Source: Atrichornis clamosus
Taxonomy: Eukaryota > Chordata > Aves > Passeriformes > Menuridae
Direction of reading: 5' to 3'
NCBI GenBank assembly: GCA_013400975.1
Contig: WBMZ01003467.1
Span: 186,001-250,000, forward strand
DNA length: 64,000 nt
Part shown: positions 10,239 to 21,990 of the stretch, in pieces
Position numbering within the stretch: the stretch's first letter is position 1
Layout: every line of letters starts with the position of its first letter
Translations under genes and position numbers: made by a program
The notes under the pieces: generated by a model
The model's database searches: none
Told to the model about the DNA's origin: nothing
Seen by the model: the letters and a program-made list of their open reading frames with translations, nothing else

Positions 10239-12519
10239 AACTGGCTATACACAAACAGCTTTTCAAACCTTCCTTGCATTGTTTGCAGCAGTTCGTAGAT
10301 AGGGAAGGCTTCTGTTCTTTAATGCTAGCACTGAGTGCAGCAAAGAACTTTTTCATTCACAAAAGGTGATCTTTGTGGAAGCAGGGGGAATTTATGGCCA
10401 TGTTTGGGCATGAGGAAGATGGGAGATAGATTCTAGGAAATCTAAAGGTTGATCACCAGATGCAGGTCTTAGCTGTGCCTTTGATGAGAATTAAAACATT
10501 ATTATCTGATTTCATGTCATCTGCTGTGTTATTTTTTATTGGAATAAATGTCTCTGAAAACTCATGGTGTTTATGTGGCATTGTCATCATAGAGTAGCAA
10601 GCTACTAACCATTATCTGGCATGTTGGGAACAGAGATAGTGGTCTATGAAATACTGTTGTAAATAATGGTCACTTTGAATCTTTTGAAGATATGGAGGAA
10701 GCTAAATGTTTACAAAATTAAGGTTTTTACAAATATCCCCTACTTTCCTTTTATTAGCTACAGAGAGGATTAAAAAAAAAAATCTGCATTTCTGACCGTT
10801 TTGTGGTTGAAGTTTTTGGTTGGTTTTTACATGGCAAGAAGATTGTATCGGGTGAAGTGTGCTGGACATTCACTGGGCTTGTTGTAGTTCAGCTCTGCTT
10901 CACAACAACAACAGAAGACAAAGTTGTAAAAGTAAAGAAGAAAAAACAGAAAAGGGAAAGGCTGTGTCTTGTAAGACTAGGTGGTTTTCTAAATATCTTA
11001 CTAATAAATTCAGCATATCAATTTATTAGATGTTCTGAAATCTGACAAATTTTAATCAATATCAGCTGCTGAAGTCATAGGTTTTTAGCTGACTTTTTAT
11101 TCTGCATCTACTAGTAGAAGAATGCATAAAGAAACCTTACCTAAGACAGGTGGTTGGGTTGCGGGTAGTGTAGGGTTGGAAAAAGTGGGGCAGAGAAGGT
11201 AAAGGAGACACAAGAAAGGTGTTAAGAGCAGGAAAATACTTGGAAGTTTTGTGCTTTGCATGTGTTAGCATTTAGATGAAGATGCAGGGAGGTAGGCTGA
11301 AGGGCGGGTGTGGTTTGTTGGGTCGTCCCTCAGGATCGGTATGGTTAGGGGTGCCTGTGTGCCAGGGTGGGTATAGGAACACGGTGGTTCTATGGCATTA
11401 GGCCAGGAGTCTGTCATGAGCAGCGCATTGTCCCCAGAGTGGCTAGCAGAGTGTGAGAGTGAGATAGGTTACGGACTGATAGCTCTCCTGAGAGCTTCCA
11501 GCAATCAGCTTTAAGGATTTCCTGAGCTCTTTCTGGACTATCATGCTTAACACTTCCTTGATGTGGTTTAATCTTGATTCCCCATAGGAACCCCTTAAAT
11601 TCTACAGCCTGACATTGCAATGGTTTGGTGGCAGATTTCCCCACTGGAAATCTCAAGCCATGTTACTGAGATTTATTCTTTTCAAACCACTTCTGTTAAT
11701 CATCAGTGCCAAATGAAAAGCACTCTAAAAGCACAAGTGGGATTTGCTTATGCTTATACTCTTTGATTTACCAGGAATGGCCCCCTCTGCGGTTGATTTT
11801 AGACATTATTTTAATCTTCTAATTTTTCCATCCTGAAATTCTCTTTGCCAAATAACCTTCATGTCCACCCAGTGTTAGAGTCAAATCAGAACATAAATAG
11901 AATTCCATGTAACAGACTTCTCTTACTTTGTTTCTAGAGCTACAAACCTTGGATACTTTGAGGTACTGAGATAGGATGTAAGTATTTCACCTTTTTTGCT
12001 ATTTGTTGTTCATTATTATAAATATAATATAAAATATTAAGTGGGGAACCTGAAGTTGGGTAACTCTTACAGGTGTCTTGTGTTAGTGGTAGGCTGATAT
12101 TTTGGGGTATATTGTGCTTATTGCTTGTATCTGTATTAGTGAAAATTGTGAATGCTCTAATCCTAAAGACAGACCATTTATTTCGAAGCATAAACAGGAT
12201 TTACAAGTGGACAGACACACTAGTACATTTTTCACCTCAATCTGCCATGAACGCTTTTTAAGAAGTTGTCCTGTGAATTAATGTCTAGGTTTCTGTTTGC
12301 CAGTATAATCCACATATTCACACTATTACAAGCAGGGAAGATTTTTTTTTTCAGTAACATGAACTGAGATTTAAACTTCTTTTTTAAAGAAGCTTAAGAT
12401 TGTTTTCCTGACTTCAACTCCCCGGGGATGCAGGTAAACCATAACTGTCAAATTTTATTCAAATTTGGAACTGGGATAAACTCTGCAAGGTGTATTTCAC
12501 CCCAGGGCAATGCATTCTG
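10239..12519. other. No gene recognised
   Basis: The first 120 bases may be further decayed retroelement. A short segment after TTTGTTTCTAG at 11937 runs to GAG|GTACTG at 11962 or to GGAT|GTAAGT at 11976 and has good splice signals. The longer form has stops in all frames, so it could be a non-coding exon. The remainder shows only A+T-rich background and a poly-A run near 10771. Confidence 0.3.
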
Positions 12520-12822
12520 CCTGTCGGTGCAAGGGGTACCGGTGCGACACCTCAGCACGTAGCGCTGTGGTTGCTGCCAGCCTGGGTGAGGAGACGAGGG
12601 CTCTTAACTGAGGGAAGAGTTGTTCCAAGCCTTGTTCCGCAGGTGGTCGGCTTGCTGGCTGAGGCACTGTGCCCCGATGTGCGTGGCTGCAGTGCCCTCT
12701 TGTGCGAGTGTGCGCGCTGAACAGCGGCCGGTTCGAAAGGTGTCTCCACAACACCTGGCTGCCGGGGAAGGAAGGAAACCGAACACGCTATCCACTCCTG
12801 GCTGCGACCTTTTGCAGCCGTG
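12520..12822. promoter_or_regulatory. Second CpG-rich patch, possible promoter or alternative first exon
   Basis: About 23 CpGs occur in 300 bases, including GTGCGCGC and GCGGCCGG, while flanking kilobases have almost none. Several frames stay open only because G+C-rich DNA has few stops. No product is recognisable. A donor-like CCGCAG|GTGGTC lies near 12643. It may be a promoter-associated island, an orphan island inside an intron, or an old G+C-rich insertion. I cannot choose between these from sequence alone. Confidence 0.5.
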
Positions 12823-15481
12823 TTTTGACTGCCAATTTATTTGGTTAGTTGGTATGATGCAAATATAAGGACAGGTTTTGGGGCCTTTATATTCTGCTTT
12901 GCATTCTGCTGGTATTTTGGCATTAATTGGAAAATGAATATTTACTGTTTCTGTTGTGGTGATGCCCACAGAATCTGTTCTGGAGAGGAGCTCCTGGATA
13001 TGCTGGATGCTGTCTCCACATTCATAGGCTGGGCCTTTGAAGTGCTGTGGAACTTCAACTTTACAGGAGAAAATATGTGACCAAACCCGGGGTTTTTTAA
13101 CAGGAGTAAAGACAGAAATTTCCTTCTCTCTTCACCTCAAACTTGTCAGCTGCACTTCATCTGCCTCTGAAATTAGGGAGATTGAATTAATATGTCTTGA
13201 TTGGAAAAAAGAAGAAAACTTAAAGGGAAGAAAGGGCACAGTGATCAGAACTGAGTGAGCAGGACAGAGCCAGGAGGGTTTTGACACATTATCGTTTGAA
13301 AATGGCAAAGCAAAAATCTGCTGTGACCACAGTGTTTCAAGATTACAAGGCAAAAAAAATACCTGCCTATGCAAATAACTTTAACTATGACATAGAAAAT
13401 TCAGAGATGTGTCCCACTCATTTGGTCAAATGCCTTTTGATCATTCTAAAAATACAGCTACCCCTTTGGGGGTATAATTAATGACAAAACAGTAGGGAGT
13501 GTAAGTGACAGCTAAGGAAGAAAATTATCATTGTATTACCAAGACTTGAACTGTGTAAGCAGGAATTTTAATATTAAAAGACAAAAAATGTAAAATTAGT
13601 TCCTCAATAGATGTCATTGAACTACACAAACCCAGAAAAAAAGAAGGACTTGGCACAGCTTTTTCCAAATGTTAGGTAGTTTGGTTTTAGTTGACTTCAA
13701 CAGGTAGAGGAAACATGCAGTCAATGAAAAAATGGACTGGCTTGGTTTTGGTTGGTTTGGTTTGGTTTTCTTTCTCTACCACACTTTTCTTTGATCAACA
13801 TGTAGATTCAGAAACCCATTTTTGTTCATTTTAAATGTTCTATTCTAAATATTTACTCTTGATGTAATAAACTGTGAGAACTACACCCCAACTACATTTG
13901 ACTGAGGATACACAGAGGAGAGGCTGGAGAGAAAGAGATGAAAATGAGGGGAGAGCTCATGAGGTGAAATGCAAACAGAACTGAGTTGCACAAAAAGAAG
14001 CAGGGAAATGGAAAAGAGGGAAAGATGATATCCTTTCCTAGAAAAGTATTAGAGGACTTGAAGGACTAGAAAACAGATGCAGTGTGCCAGAGCATCTGTA
14101 TGAAAGTAACTGGGATCAGAATTCAGCTATTAAAATGCTGTCATCCTGTGCCTGTCTTCCAGTCCTACCGGCGTGTCCCATTGCATTCTCCAGCCTGTGC
14201 TCACTGAGCACTAGACTCGCACCTGCAGGTACCATCACCAGCTCTTAAGGTGGGTAATGTAAGATACAGCTGGAAATGCCATGTCTTCTCACCTACTGAA
14301 GTAGACAATTCTTGTAGGTTAGGGCCCTGTCACAGAAAGGAAGTGAATGTGCCATAAAACCAGTTAATTCACTGCTTTACTTTGGTTTAATAAAGATAGG
14401 CTTTATTTGCTAGTCAAATGCAAGACATTAACTCAGTTAATAATTATCTTAAATATCACAAATTTGCCTTCATCCTGGGATCCTGTTAATTAAATGCCAG
14501 TGCTGCTCAGCAACATGAAAATGTAAGAATGTATTTTTTATGTTCCGTACTTACTGGATTGTATTTCTTCCACCTGATTATATAGACACAAGATACTGGC
14601 AAAGCCTCTGCCTGTTGAGGGTTGTCCTGAAGGCCAGACTTACTTATTTGTGCAGTGCAAAGGTGCAAGGGGTGATTTGAGCTCTGATTCTCCTGGAATA
14701 TTGCTTAGACTGAAACACCTTCCTACAGAGTACATAACCAGGAGATTTAACTCTGCAATACATACATACAATTTTTTTTTTTTTTGGTTGGTGAATAAGG
14801 TATTTTCATGTATTTCCAGATGTAATCTTTTCTTCCAAGAATGGGGCTGTACACTTCCTTATAAGGGTTTTCCAGAGCCTTTAGAATTTCTGAGGTATTG
14901 GCCCTTTGGCAGGTCAATTTTCATATTGCTGAGAAATTTTCATATTTCAAAGGCAGGATCATCAGTGTCTACACAGACATATTGATTTTTGACTGCTGTT
15001 GAAATCAGAGCACAGTTAAGTGCAGCAGCCTTTGTTTTTCACAAAAGCCAGGTGATCAGCCAGGTTGTTCATTTTGTTCTTCATGATGCATGCTGGCTAC
15101 AGTTGGAATAGGAAGGAGGACAGCAGGATCCCAGAGCTCCTGTCCTACACAGGAGAAAAAACCACAGAGAATCGGTTGGTCCGAGCAAGGCAGTGATTCC
15201 ATACTTTTACTTATCTGCCAGGGGTGCCAGGGATGCCATGGACCAGGCTGTCCCTCAGAGCACTTTGCAGGTCTACGTGAGAGCAGCTCGTAGAGCAGTC
15301 AGCTCCAAAGGAGTCCAGCCCTAGTAGTGAGTGAGAGGACACCTTTGCCTAAGAAGAAGACTCCTGCCGGCTGGTGTAAAAGCATGGCTGAATGACGGCA
15401 CAGCAGTAGGTACTGCGCAGGGAGGTGAGCTATCCGTCCCCGGAAAGTTGCAGGATCTGAATATATGCACACCTTGAAACT
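12823..15481. other. No gene recognised
   Basis: Contains a GGTTT-type run near 13745-13770 and a poly-T tract at 14772-14785. The rest is background sequence. The 15090-15480 part is richer in G+C and runs directly into the open frame at 15482. Confidence 0.35.
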
Positions 15482-15865
15482 GTGAAGGTCACTAAAAGCA
15501 TGTTTGATCACCTTAAATCCACTGATGTTTCCAGTCCTGCCTACCCCATTGGGGTACTCGGCTGGGGCATCACATCTACAAGAAAGTCATCTTCAAACAT
15601 GGATGAACAGATTTTCAGGTCCTGGGACACGTATGGTGATCGTGGCTACACTCTTTCAAGTAACCCTGTGTTTGTGCAGGAGCCCCTGGGCACAATTATT
15701 TCCTGGCATAAAGTCCATGAAAAAGCAGAGGCTACAGTGAAAATGGTCCTTAAGTTCAGCTCTTGGCACGAGCGCTTTTTTGAGCTAATGCCATTAATAT
15801 CTTCTTTTGGCAATGTGCCCACGTTTGACAAGCTGCAATACCCAGGGGTAAGGAACCAGAGGATT
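15482..15865 (+). CDS. Unassigned 128-codon open frame containing an exon-like segment
   Basis: This is one of the longer frames not explained by a repeat. Within it, 15680-15847 has an acceptor (CTGTGTTTGTGCAG) and a donor (CCAGGG|GTAAGG). It is exactly 56 codons, in phase 0 at both ends. It reads from EPLGTIISWHKVHEK to FDKLQYPG, with a mixed composition and no low complexity. I do not recognise it, and no known domain motif is visible. It could be an internal exon of a + strand gene, perhaps the one starting at 1712, or simply chance. The region before 15680 is also open, which weakens the case for a discrete exon. Confidence 0.28.
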
Positions 15866-15868
15866 TAA

Positions 15869-18800
15869 GAACAAGCCACAAGTTAGCTGTCAGTCGAGAG
15901 TGAGAAATGCTGCAAGAAATAGGGTGGGTTTTTTTGCAGTAAGTGAATGGTACCTACAAACCTTATATTTACAAACCTTCTACATCTGCAACTTTTCAGG
16001 GAGGAAAGACTGGTCACACTCATTTGTTTGGACTGGATGGTAACATATTTTCAAGGAGACTGACTTTTAACAAGGTTATTCTATTTAAATGAAAAATATT
16101 GTCTTTGTATCAGGCTGAAGGGACTTGAGGGTCTATTTAACATGCATTGATCTTTGTGCATGGGAATACAGCATATATGCTGGAGCTGTTGAAAGAGGTT
16201 TTTAGGATTTTTTAAGGCAAAAAATAATTGGTATTATACTGAAATGGGACAAGACAGTAATGGTAGATATGACTTTCAGTCTACAGAGGGTGAAAATATT
16301 AGAGGAACATGGAATATTCCCAGAGGTGAGGTGCACATGTGCCAGCTAGTGGTGAATTTCATGAGGAAAGGAAGACACAGGTATTGTTATCATGTCAGTG
16401 CTTCCCTCAGACTCTCCACTGTATCAGCATTTGCCTTCTTTCATAGACTTAGGTTTATGCAGGATTAGCAAAGTTCTCTTGGTAGATAAGGTGTATGTAC
16501 CTTGTTCTGTAGCACTGAATAACGTGGATTATTCAGAGTTTGAAAAATTAGTTCATTGTCATTCAAAGAAAAATAACATACAATGTGAAGAAGTGCTGTT
16601 TGTGTACAAAATACATCAACGACATCCTTTTCGAAATGTATTGGGATTCTCTTTTTCATTTACCATATTCTTGTACTTCCAGCAGAGGGCGGGTTTGTGT
16701 CACAAAACCTGTTTGCTCACTTTGGGAGAAGCCAATGCAAAGTTCACCAGGCATGTTCAAACCCTGTCAGAAAAAAAAAAGAAAAAAAAAAAAGGGAAAA
16801 AAAAAAGACTTATTCTGTGGTAATTTTCCTTGAAAATTACGTCAGTTTTGGTTTGGTTTGATTTTTGGGGTTTTTTTAAAGGACAAAATAAAAAAAACCC
16901 CAGGATAGAATCCTACCGGTAACCTTTCTAAAAATCTAGTTCCCAAACACATTCTTCTTGTGTTCTAAAATTGTTGTGACATTGCCATTGGTTCATCTCT
17001 CTCAGTGCAATTTTCTCCTGTTTCTATCACAGAAGAATATCTCAGATGTTTTTGGCGTTGGCTGCACGTGAGGAGAACCATGCGATGCACTTACTGTTGC
17101 ACAGACATGACAAGGTGGTGTTCTGTTACAGTTATACAGCATAAAATACTGTTGTACCAGCAAATATAATTAAGGCCTGGAGGCTAAAAGTTGTAAAAAA
17201 CATTGTATAATCCTGGCATGCAAAACATTGAGGAAAAAAAATCAGGTGGTTACATCATGGTAACAAGCCCCAGCAGGGTTAACCACACGCCCATGTTTGT
17301 GTAATTCTTCTCAATGCCATTTTGGTTTCAAAGTGACATGTTGTGGCAGTGCCAGAACAGGGTGTTCTGAAACAAAGGAGGCGAATGGTTTTCTAATTCA
17401 TGTGTCATCCCTAGGAATCTTGTTCTTTCTGCTGCAACTACTTGACCTTATGTTACGTGTGAATCAACAGGACAGTTTGAACTCATCAGTGGATGCACCA
17501 GCTTCTGCTTCCTTAATGTCTCATCACTGCTTTTTTTGTCTTCCATGTGATTTTTGAGCCTTGGATTTTACTATTTTTTTCTGTTGTCACTTTGCATCCT
17601 GTGTCCCTAAATGACACTGTGATGAAAATACACATATTTTGCAGGCATTTGTACCCATTAGCCAGTGTCGCTGTTCACTTTCTTACATGCTATACAAATG
17701 CACACTAAATGCTCTTAAAACTTTTTTTTCCTATGCTTTTCATCCACTTTGAAAAGTATGAACTAACACAATAAGTACTGCTGTCATCATAATCTAATGT
17801 TTTGACAATCACAGTGAAATGTCACAAGTGTAGCCTGCTGCCAACAAGCTGTGCACTGCTGCGTTAGAAGCCTTTATCTGTCAGTGTTAGCCAGGATAAT
17901 GCCTCTCCCTCACCTTCAAGCCGGTTTTGTAGTTTCACTTTGTTCCTAAGGGGATGGCAGAATTTTCCTTTACGGTTGGAAATTGGCTCTCACTCCCTCC
18001 AGTATTAACATTATTTTCAGGATGATTCAGTAGTATCTAAAGAGAGAGGGAACTTCATCAAGTCGGAAAGCATAGCCTTCAGTTAACTGGTGAAATGTTA
18101 GTGGAGGCTCAGCCTCCGGTGTGTAACTGGTGTGGCCAATACTGAAACCAGGTCTCCAGAGGTGGAAAACTGGCCCTAGGGACAGATACCTCTCCTAACT
18201 CCCATCACATCCCTAATAGTTACTAGGGCAGAATAATGTTTCATGACCTTTGGGTTGTCCCATTACCATCACATAATCTAACTGTGCCAGCTTTGTAAAG
18301 GTCACTGTAAAAATAAAAATGTTTCCTGCTGTGATCCATACCCTCAAACACAAAGGAAAAGAAATATCTTAATAAATGTGGTGGCATTTGCACTATAGGG
18401 CACAGTGCAAAGGTCCTGAACCATTATTCTGCACTAGTAATAATGTCGCTATTTTATTCTTGCCCAGTGGTTACTGTATGACATTTGTGCTTGCAGGGAA
18501 ATTCCTGTGAATATCAGTAAGTTAAAATACATTGCCTCGAGGGCCTATCCTTCTCACATTGAAGTCAGTGAAGTCAATTTGCCATTTGCCTACCAGTATC
18601 TGGGCACAAAACTGACCCAGCATTTTCATGATCAAAATTGAGATAGTTTTAAAGTGGGTGTGGTGTTTAATTTTCTTTTTCCATTAAAAAGTATTTGTTA
18701 ATTGAACCTCTGATGAAACATGTTTCTTACGAGATCATAACAGGCAATTTTATCATATCCATGAGAATTGCAATGACTGTATATGTAGAACACAGATTAC

Positions 18801-20880
18801 ATGATGAGATTTTTTGGAAAAAAATAAGTGCAAGTCCTAATACTCCTAGGTACTTGTGTGATGACTTATGACCTAGGAGAGAGATGTTGCCTAATATTTC
18901 TTCACTACATTCTAACATGGTAGGTAAATAACTGTATCCTCTATTTCTCCAACAAAGAAATATATTAATTCAGATTTTTCTGATTGATACAGCTGGAATG
19001 ATATAACTGCAGGTGTGGAAGTTCCTGGTTTTGTCTGATATACTCTAGCTTTTATAGTAGTTTTTTGCAAATGCCCTGGAGTTGATTTTTTTTCAAGCTA
19101 AAGTACGTCAGCATTGGTCAATCTCTACGAGATTATGAAGTAGGACTGAGCTCTTAGAAGGAAGAGATGGAGGGTTTGTATGCAACTGTGGTCCATGTTG
19201 GCATTGGCCCTTGACTAGAAACATACCTTAGCAATCAATACGTTTAATGTACCTTTGATAATATTTGCAAGTCTGAGAACTCCACTCCTCCTCATGTGTG
19301 AAGAAGAAGCCTATCTGACAGAAAGGAAGTATTTGAGAGCTCAGTCAGTGGTAGGATCACTTAATTCATTGTTTTGGGTAACACCGTGCCTGCCTGTAGT
19401 CTGGCTCCACCCAGGAGGAGGAGACAGATGTTTTCTTCCCCAGCCTCAGTATTTGTCTGTATCAGAGAAAAACACAACACCAGTTCTGAGGAAAGGGCAT
19501 AGGCTGTTATTTTTTAAAGAGTTTGTGGTGACTAAAATTGTCCCCAGCTGCAGGGGATGGTTCATGTTTACAATTTAGGGAAGAAGACAGCACTGTATCA
19601 TCCAGGGGGCCATGTCCTGATTTATTCTCAAACATGCTGCAGCCAAGCTTGTGATGGAGGAAGGTTTTTGGTGCAGCAGGTTGTGAGGGTGGAAGAGGGG
19701 CCCTTGTTGATCACATGCATCCTGTAGTAGGACTTTGTTGAACATGGAAGCACAGTAAGTGGGGTCTGGTGGCAAAAGAGCTGTTACGTTTATGGTGAAT
19801 CTTTATGATTCACCTCACCTCAGCCATCACACCAGCCTGTGGCTCTGTCTTGAACATGAAGTTTGACCCTGGCTTCAGACAGAGGTGAGGAGGGAACTCC
19901 TCGTGAGACAACATGTCCAGTGCATGAGACAGTGCCAATCCAATACACGGGGCTGACATTCAAGGTGTGCTGCACAGAGCTGGGGGAAAGACTGGGTCTG
20001 CTGCTCCACCGCCTAGTCACTGAACAGCATGGACTAATCCCGTCCTTGTTTTCCTTCTCCTCTTCCAGGCCAGGAGAGCAGACAGACTTGCACAGTCTGT
20101 AGGCAGCTGAGTACAATTTTTCCTGTGGGTGGTAGTATTTAGAAAGTGTCCCGCCTTGCCGCTTTCAGATTGCTATCACCCTGCCCTGATGGGATTAGGA
20201 GGCTGGCTTCACAGGCATTGCCTGATCCAGCTGGCTTTCATAGGGATGAGGTGGGTAGTGGTGAGAAAACAGGATGGGTGACGACTTTGGAGCTGTGTTA
20301 GTAATATTTGCTTGGGGGAGGGGAGTGAGGGGAAGATATAGGGACAGAGTAAAAAGTTGTAATTCTCACCCATAACAGGAATTCCTTTAACATTCGAAGG
20401 AAATTATCGGGGAGCAGACATCAGTCATGCTTTTCTGACTCATTGTCCTGTTTTCAGACAGCATCCCCCTCCAGTCTCCTGCTGCCTGTAGCACTGCTGT
20501 CCCAATTCATTTCTGTAGAAAGTTAACACAAGAATTTTCCTCTTTAAAAATATAATTAAAGAATTAATGTTGCAATACAAGAAGTTTTGCAATGTTCTGA
20601 AATTACTGAGAAAATTAACTCTCCTTTTTAAAAAATGAAAAGCAATGACTTCCATATTATTTACAACCTGGGTGGTTTGAGACACTCTCACGGCCCTTTA
20701 CTTCTTTAAGTAGAGTCTGCCTTTCTCTCCCAGATGATCCTAGTACAGGATGCCTTCAGAGGGTGGTAAAGCAAAGTTTGATCGTATAATGAGTGGTTAA
20801 CTGGTTTGCTCTTCTCCCTTGCTTTAGAAGCAGGAAGATCTGCAAAGGAGAAATGTTTTGAATGTCAGTGGCATCCACAA
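15869..20880. other. No gene recognised
   Basis: Includes an impure poly-A tract at 16771-16807 and a perfect short AT hairpin at 16820-16840. A somewhat more G+C-rich part at 19.6-20.1 kb has open frames on both strands but no recognisable protein. No CR1 tail or LTR was recognised. Confidence 0.35.
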
Positions 20881-21225
20881 AAGGACAGGAAGAGTGGTCT
20901 GTGAGGAACAAACTTGTGTGTGTTTTCTTCTAAATCTGCTTCCCAATTTTGATACTAATATGCTGTTTGGGAGTACTGAGGGCCAGACAACTTCCAAGGA
21001 CAGGAAGAGTGGTCTGTGAGGAACAAACTTGTGTGTGTTTTCTTCTAAATCTGCTTCCCAATTTTGATACTAATATGCTGTTTGGGAGTACTGAGGGCCA
21101 GACAACTTCCAAGGACAGGAAGAGTGGTCTGTGAGGAACAAACTTGTGTGTGTTTTCTTCTAAATCTGCTTCCCAATTTTGATACTAATATGCTGTTTGG
21201 GAGTACTGAGGGCCAGACAACTTCC
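20881..21225. repeat. Perfect tandem triplication of a 115-bp unit
   Basis: Three copies at 20881-20995, 20996-21110 and 21111-21225 are identical base for base. Each starts AAGGACAGGAAGAGTGG and ends GGCCAGACAACTTCC. Because 115 is not a multiple of 3, each copy shifts any reading frame by one. Zero divergence implies very recent expansion, ongoing gene conversion, or an assembly artefact. The unit is not a known satellite to me, and the single-copy flanks show no partial fourth unit. Confidence 0.97.
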
Positions 21226-21482
21226 CCTTTCCAAGCTTCTTTTATACAGTAGAGCCCAGAGGTGAAAGGCTGGTATGAGTTTGCAGTATCCTCATGAAAA
21301 TTGCTGTGAAGACTGATTCTGCCACATGTACTTTTGAAAGCTTGACTTAGCACGTCTTTAGCAGCAGCCACAAACACTTTCACTTCTGGGTCCATAGTTT
21401 CAAGGATCAGCTTAGTCAGCAAGGGAAACAGTTGTCTCATTTGATAGCCTTTAATTAGACATGCATGCATATACAAAGGCAT
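21226..21482 (-). other. Antisense open frame next to the tandem array, unassigned
   Basis: On the - strand a frame opens at 21482 and stays open through this segment and into the array, 145 codons in total. The unique part has a protein-like composition, for example LFPLLTKLILETMDPEVKVF followed by AAAKDVLSQAFKS. No motif or family is recognised, and no convincing acceptor or donor pair was fixed. It could be an exon, a decayed retrocopy or chance. Only the part outside the array deserves a protein search. Confidence 0.22.
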
Positions 21483-21884
21483 AGATTATCTAATACCTCC
21501 TACTGCAAATTTCTCACTGAAATTAATTAGGTTATTCAAAGACTAAACTATGAGTAATAATGAATAATATTAGTACTCAGCGTGACTAATAGTGGTAAGA
21601 GGGAGAGTCTTAATGACTTAGGCAAGGAGGGTCTGCTGGGAGTCAGCATAAAATTTGCACAAACAATTCCTTTCCAGAGTGATGAAGCTTGGAGCTTACT
21701 TGAAGCCAATCACTAAACTACAGACCCCATTTTATCACAGATGTCTTGATCTCTGTCTCTGTGCCTTTCTCAAGGCATAGCTCACATGTGTGGCAGAAAA
21801 TGAGTCATGCCCAGGCAGTTGGTCTTCTGATCCCTTTTCCATTTGGTGTAGTCTGCATCTTTGCAGCAACTTTTATGGAGAGAT
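21483..21884. other. No feature recognised
   Basis: A+T-rich background between the antisense frame and the weak LINE-like motif. No splice pair or repeat was identified. Confidence 0.3.
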
Positions 21885-21990
21885 CATGTTTCAAAAAGCC
21901 TTTGACAAAGCTCCTCACTTGGTCTTATTTTTAATTTAACTGGGAGAGAGAGCATGAGATGAGGAACTGGTGAAGCAGTAAGAAAAAAGC
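21885..21990 (+). mobile_element. Possible LINE reverse transcriptase remnant
   Basis: The + strand reads FQKAFDKAPHLVLF, closely like the F.KAFDKVPH block of jockey, CR1 and L2 type reverse transcriptases, where the first aspartate of the active site lies. The frame stops soon afterwards and flanking blocks are not evident. One motif of about ten residues is thin evidence, so this is offered as a likely but unproven relic. Confidence 0.35.

Noticed and set aside
12690..12760. tRNA gene suggested by a GGTTCGAA box B
   Set aside because: No matching A box, acceptor stem or cloverleaf could be formed around it; the motif is expected by chance in a CpG-rich patch.
12497..12969. Several overlapping 65-121-codon frames on both strands
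   Set aside because: They coexist on both strands in a G+C-rich patch with few stop codons, and none has a recognisable motif.
13745..13770. Interstitial telomere-like repeat
   Set aside because: The run is GGTTT/GGTTG, not TTAGGG, and only about 25 bases long.
16771..16807. Poly-A tail of a processed pseudogene
   Set aside because: The A tract is impure, with G interruptions. No recognisable protein lies upstream and no target duplication was found.
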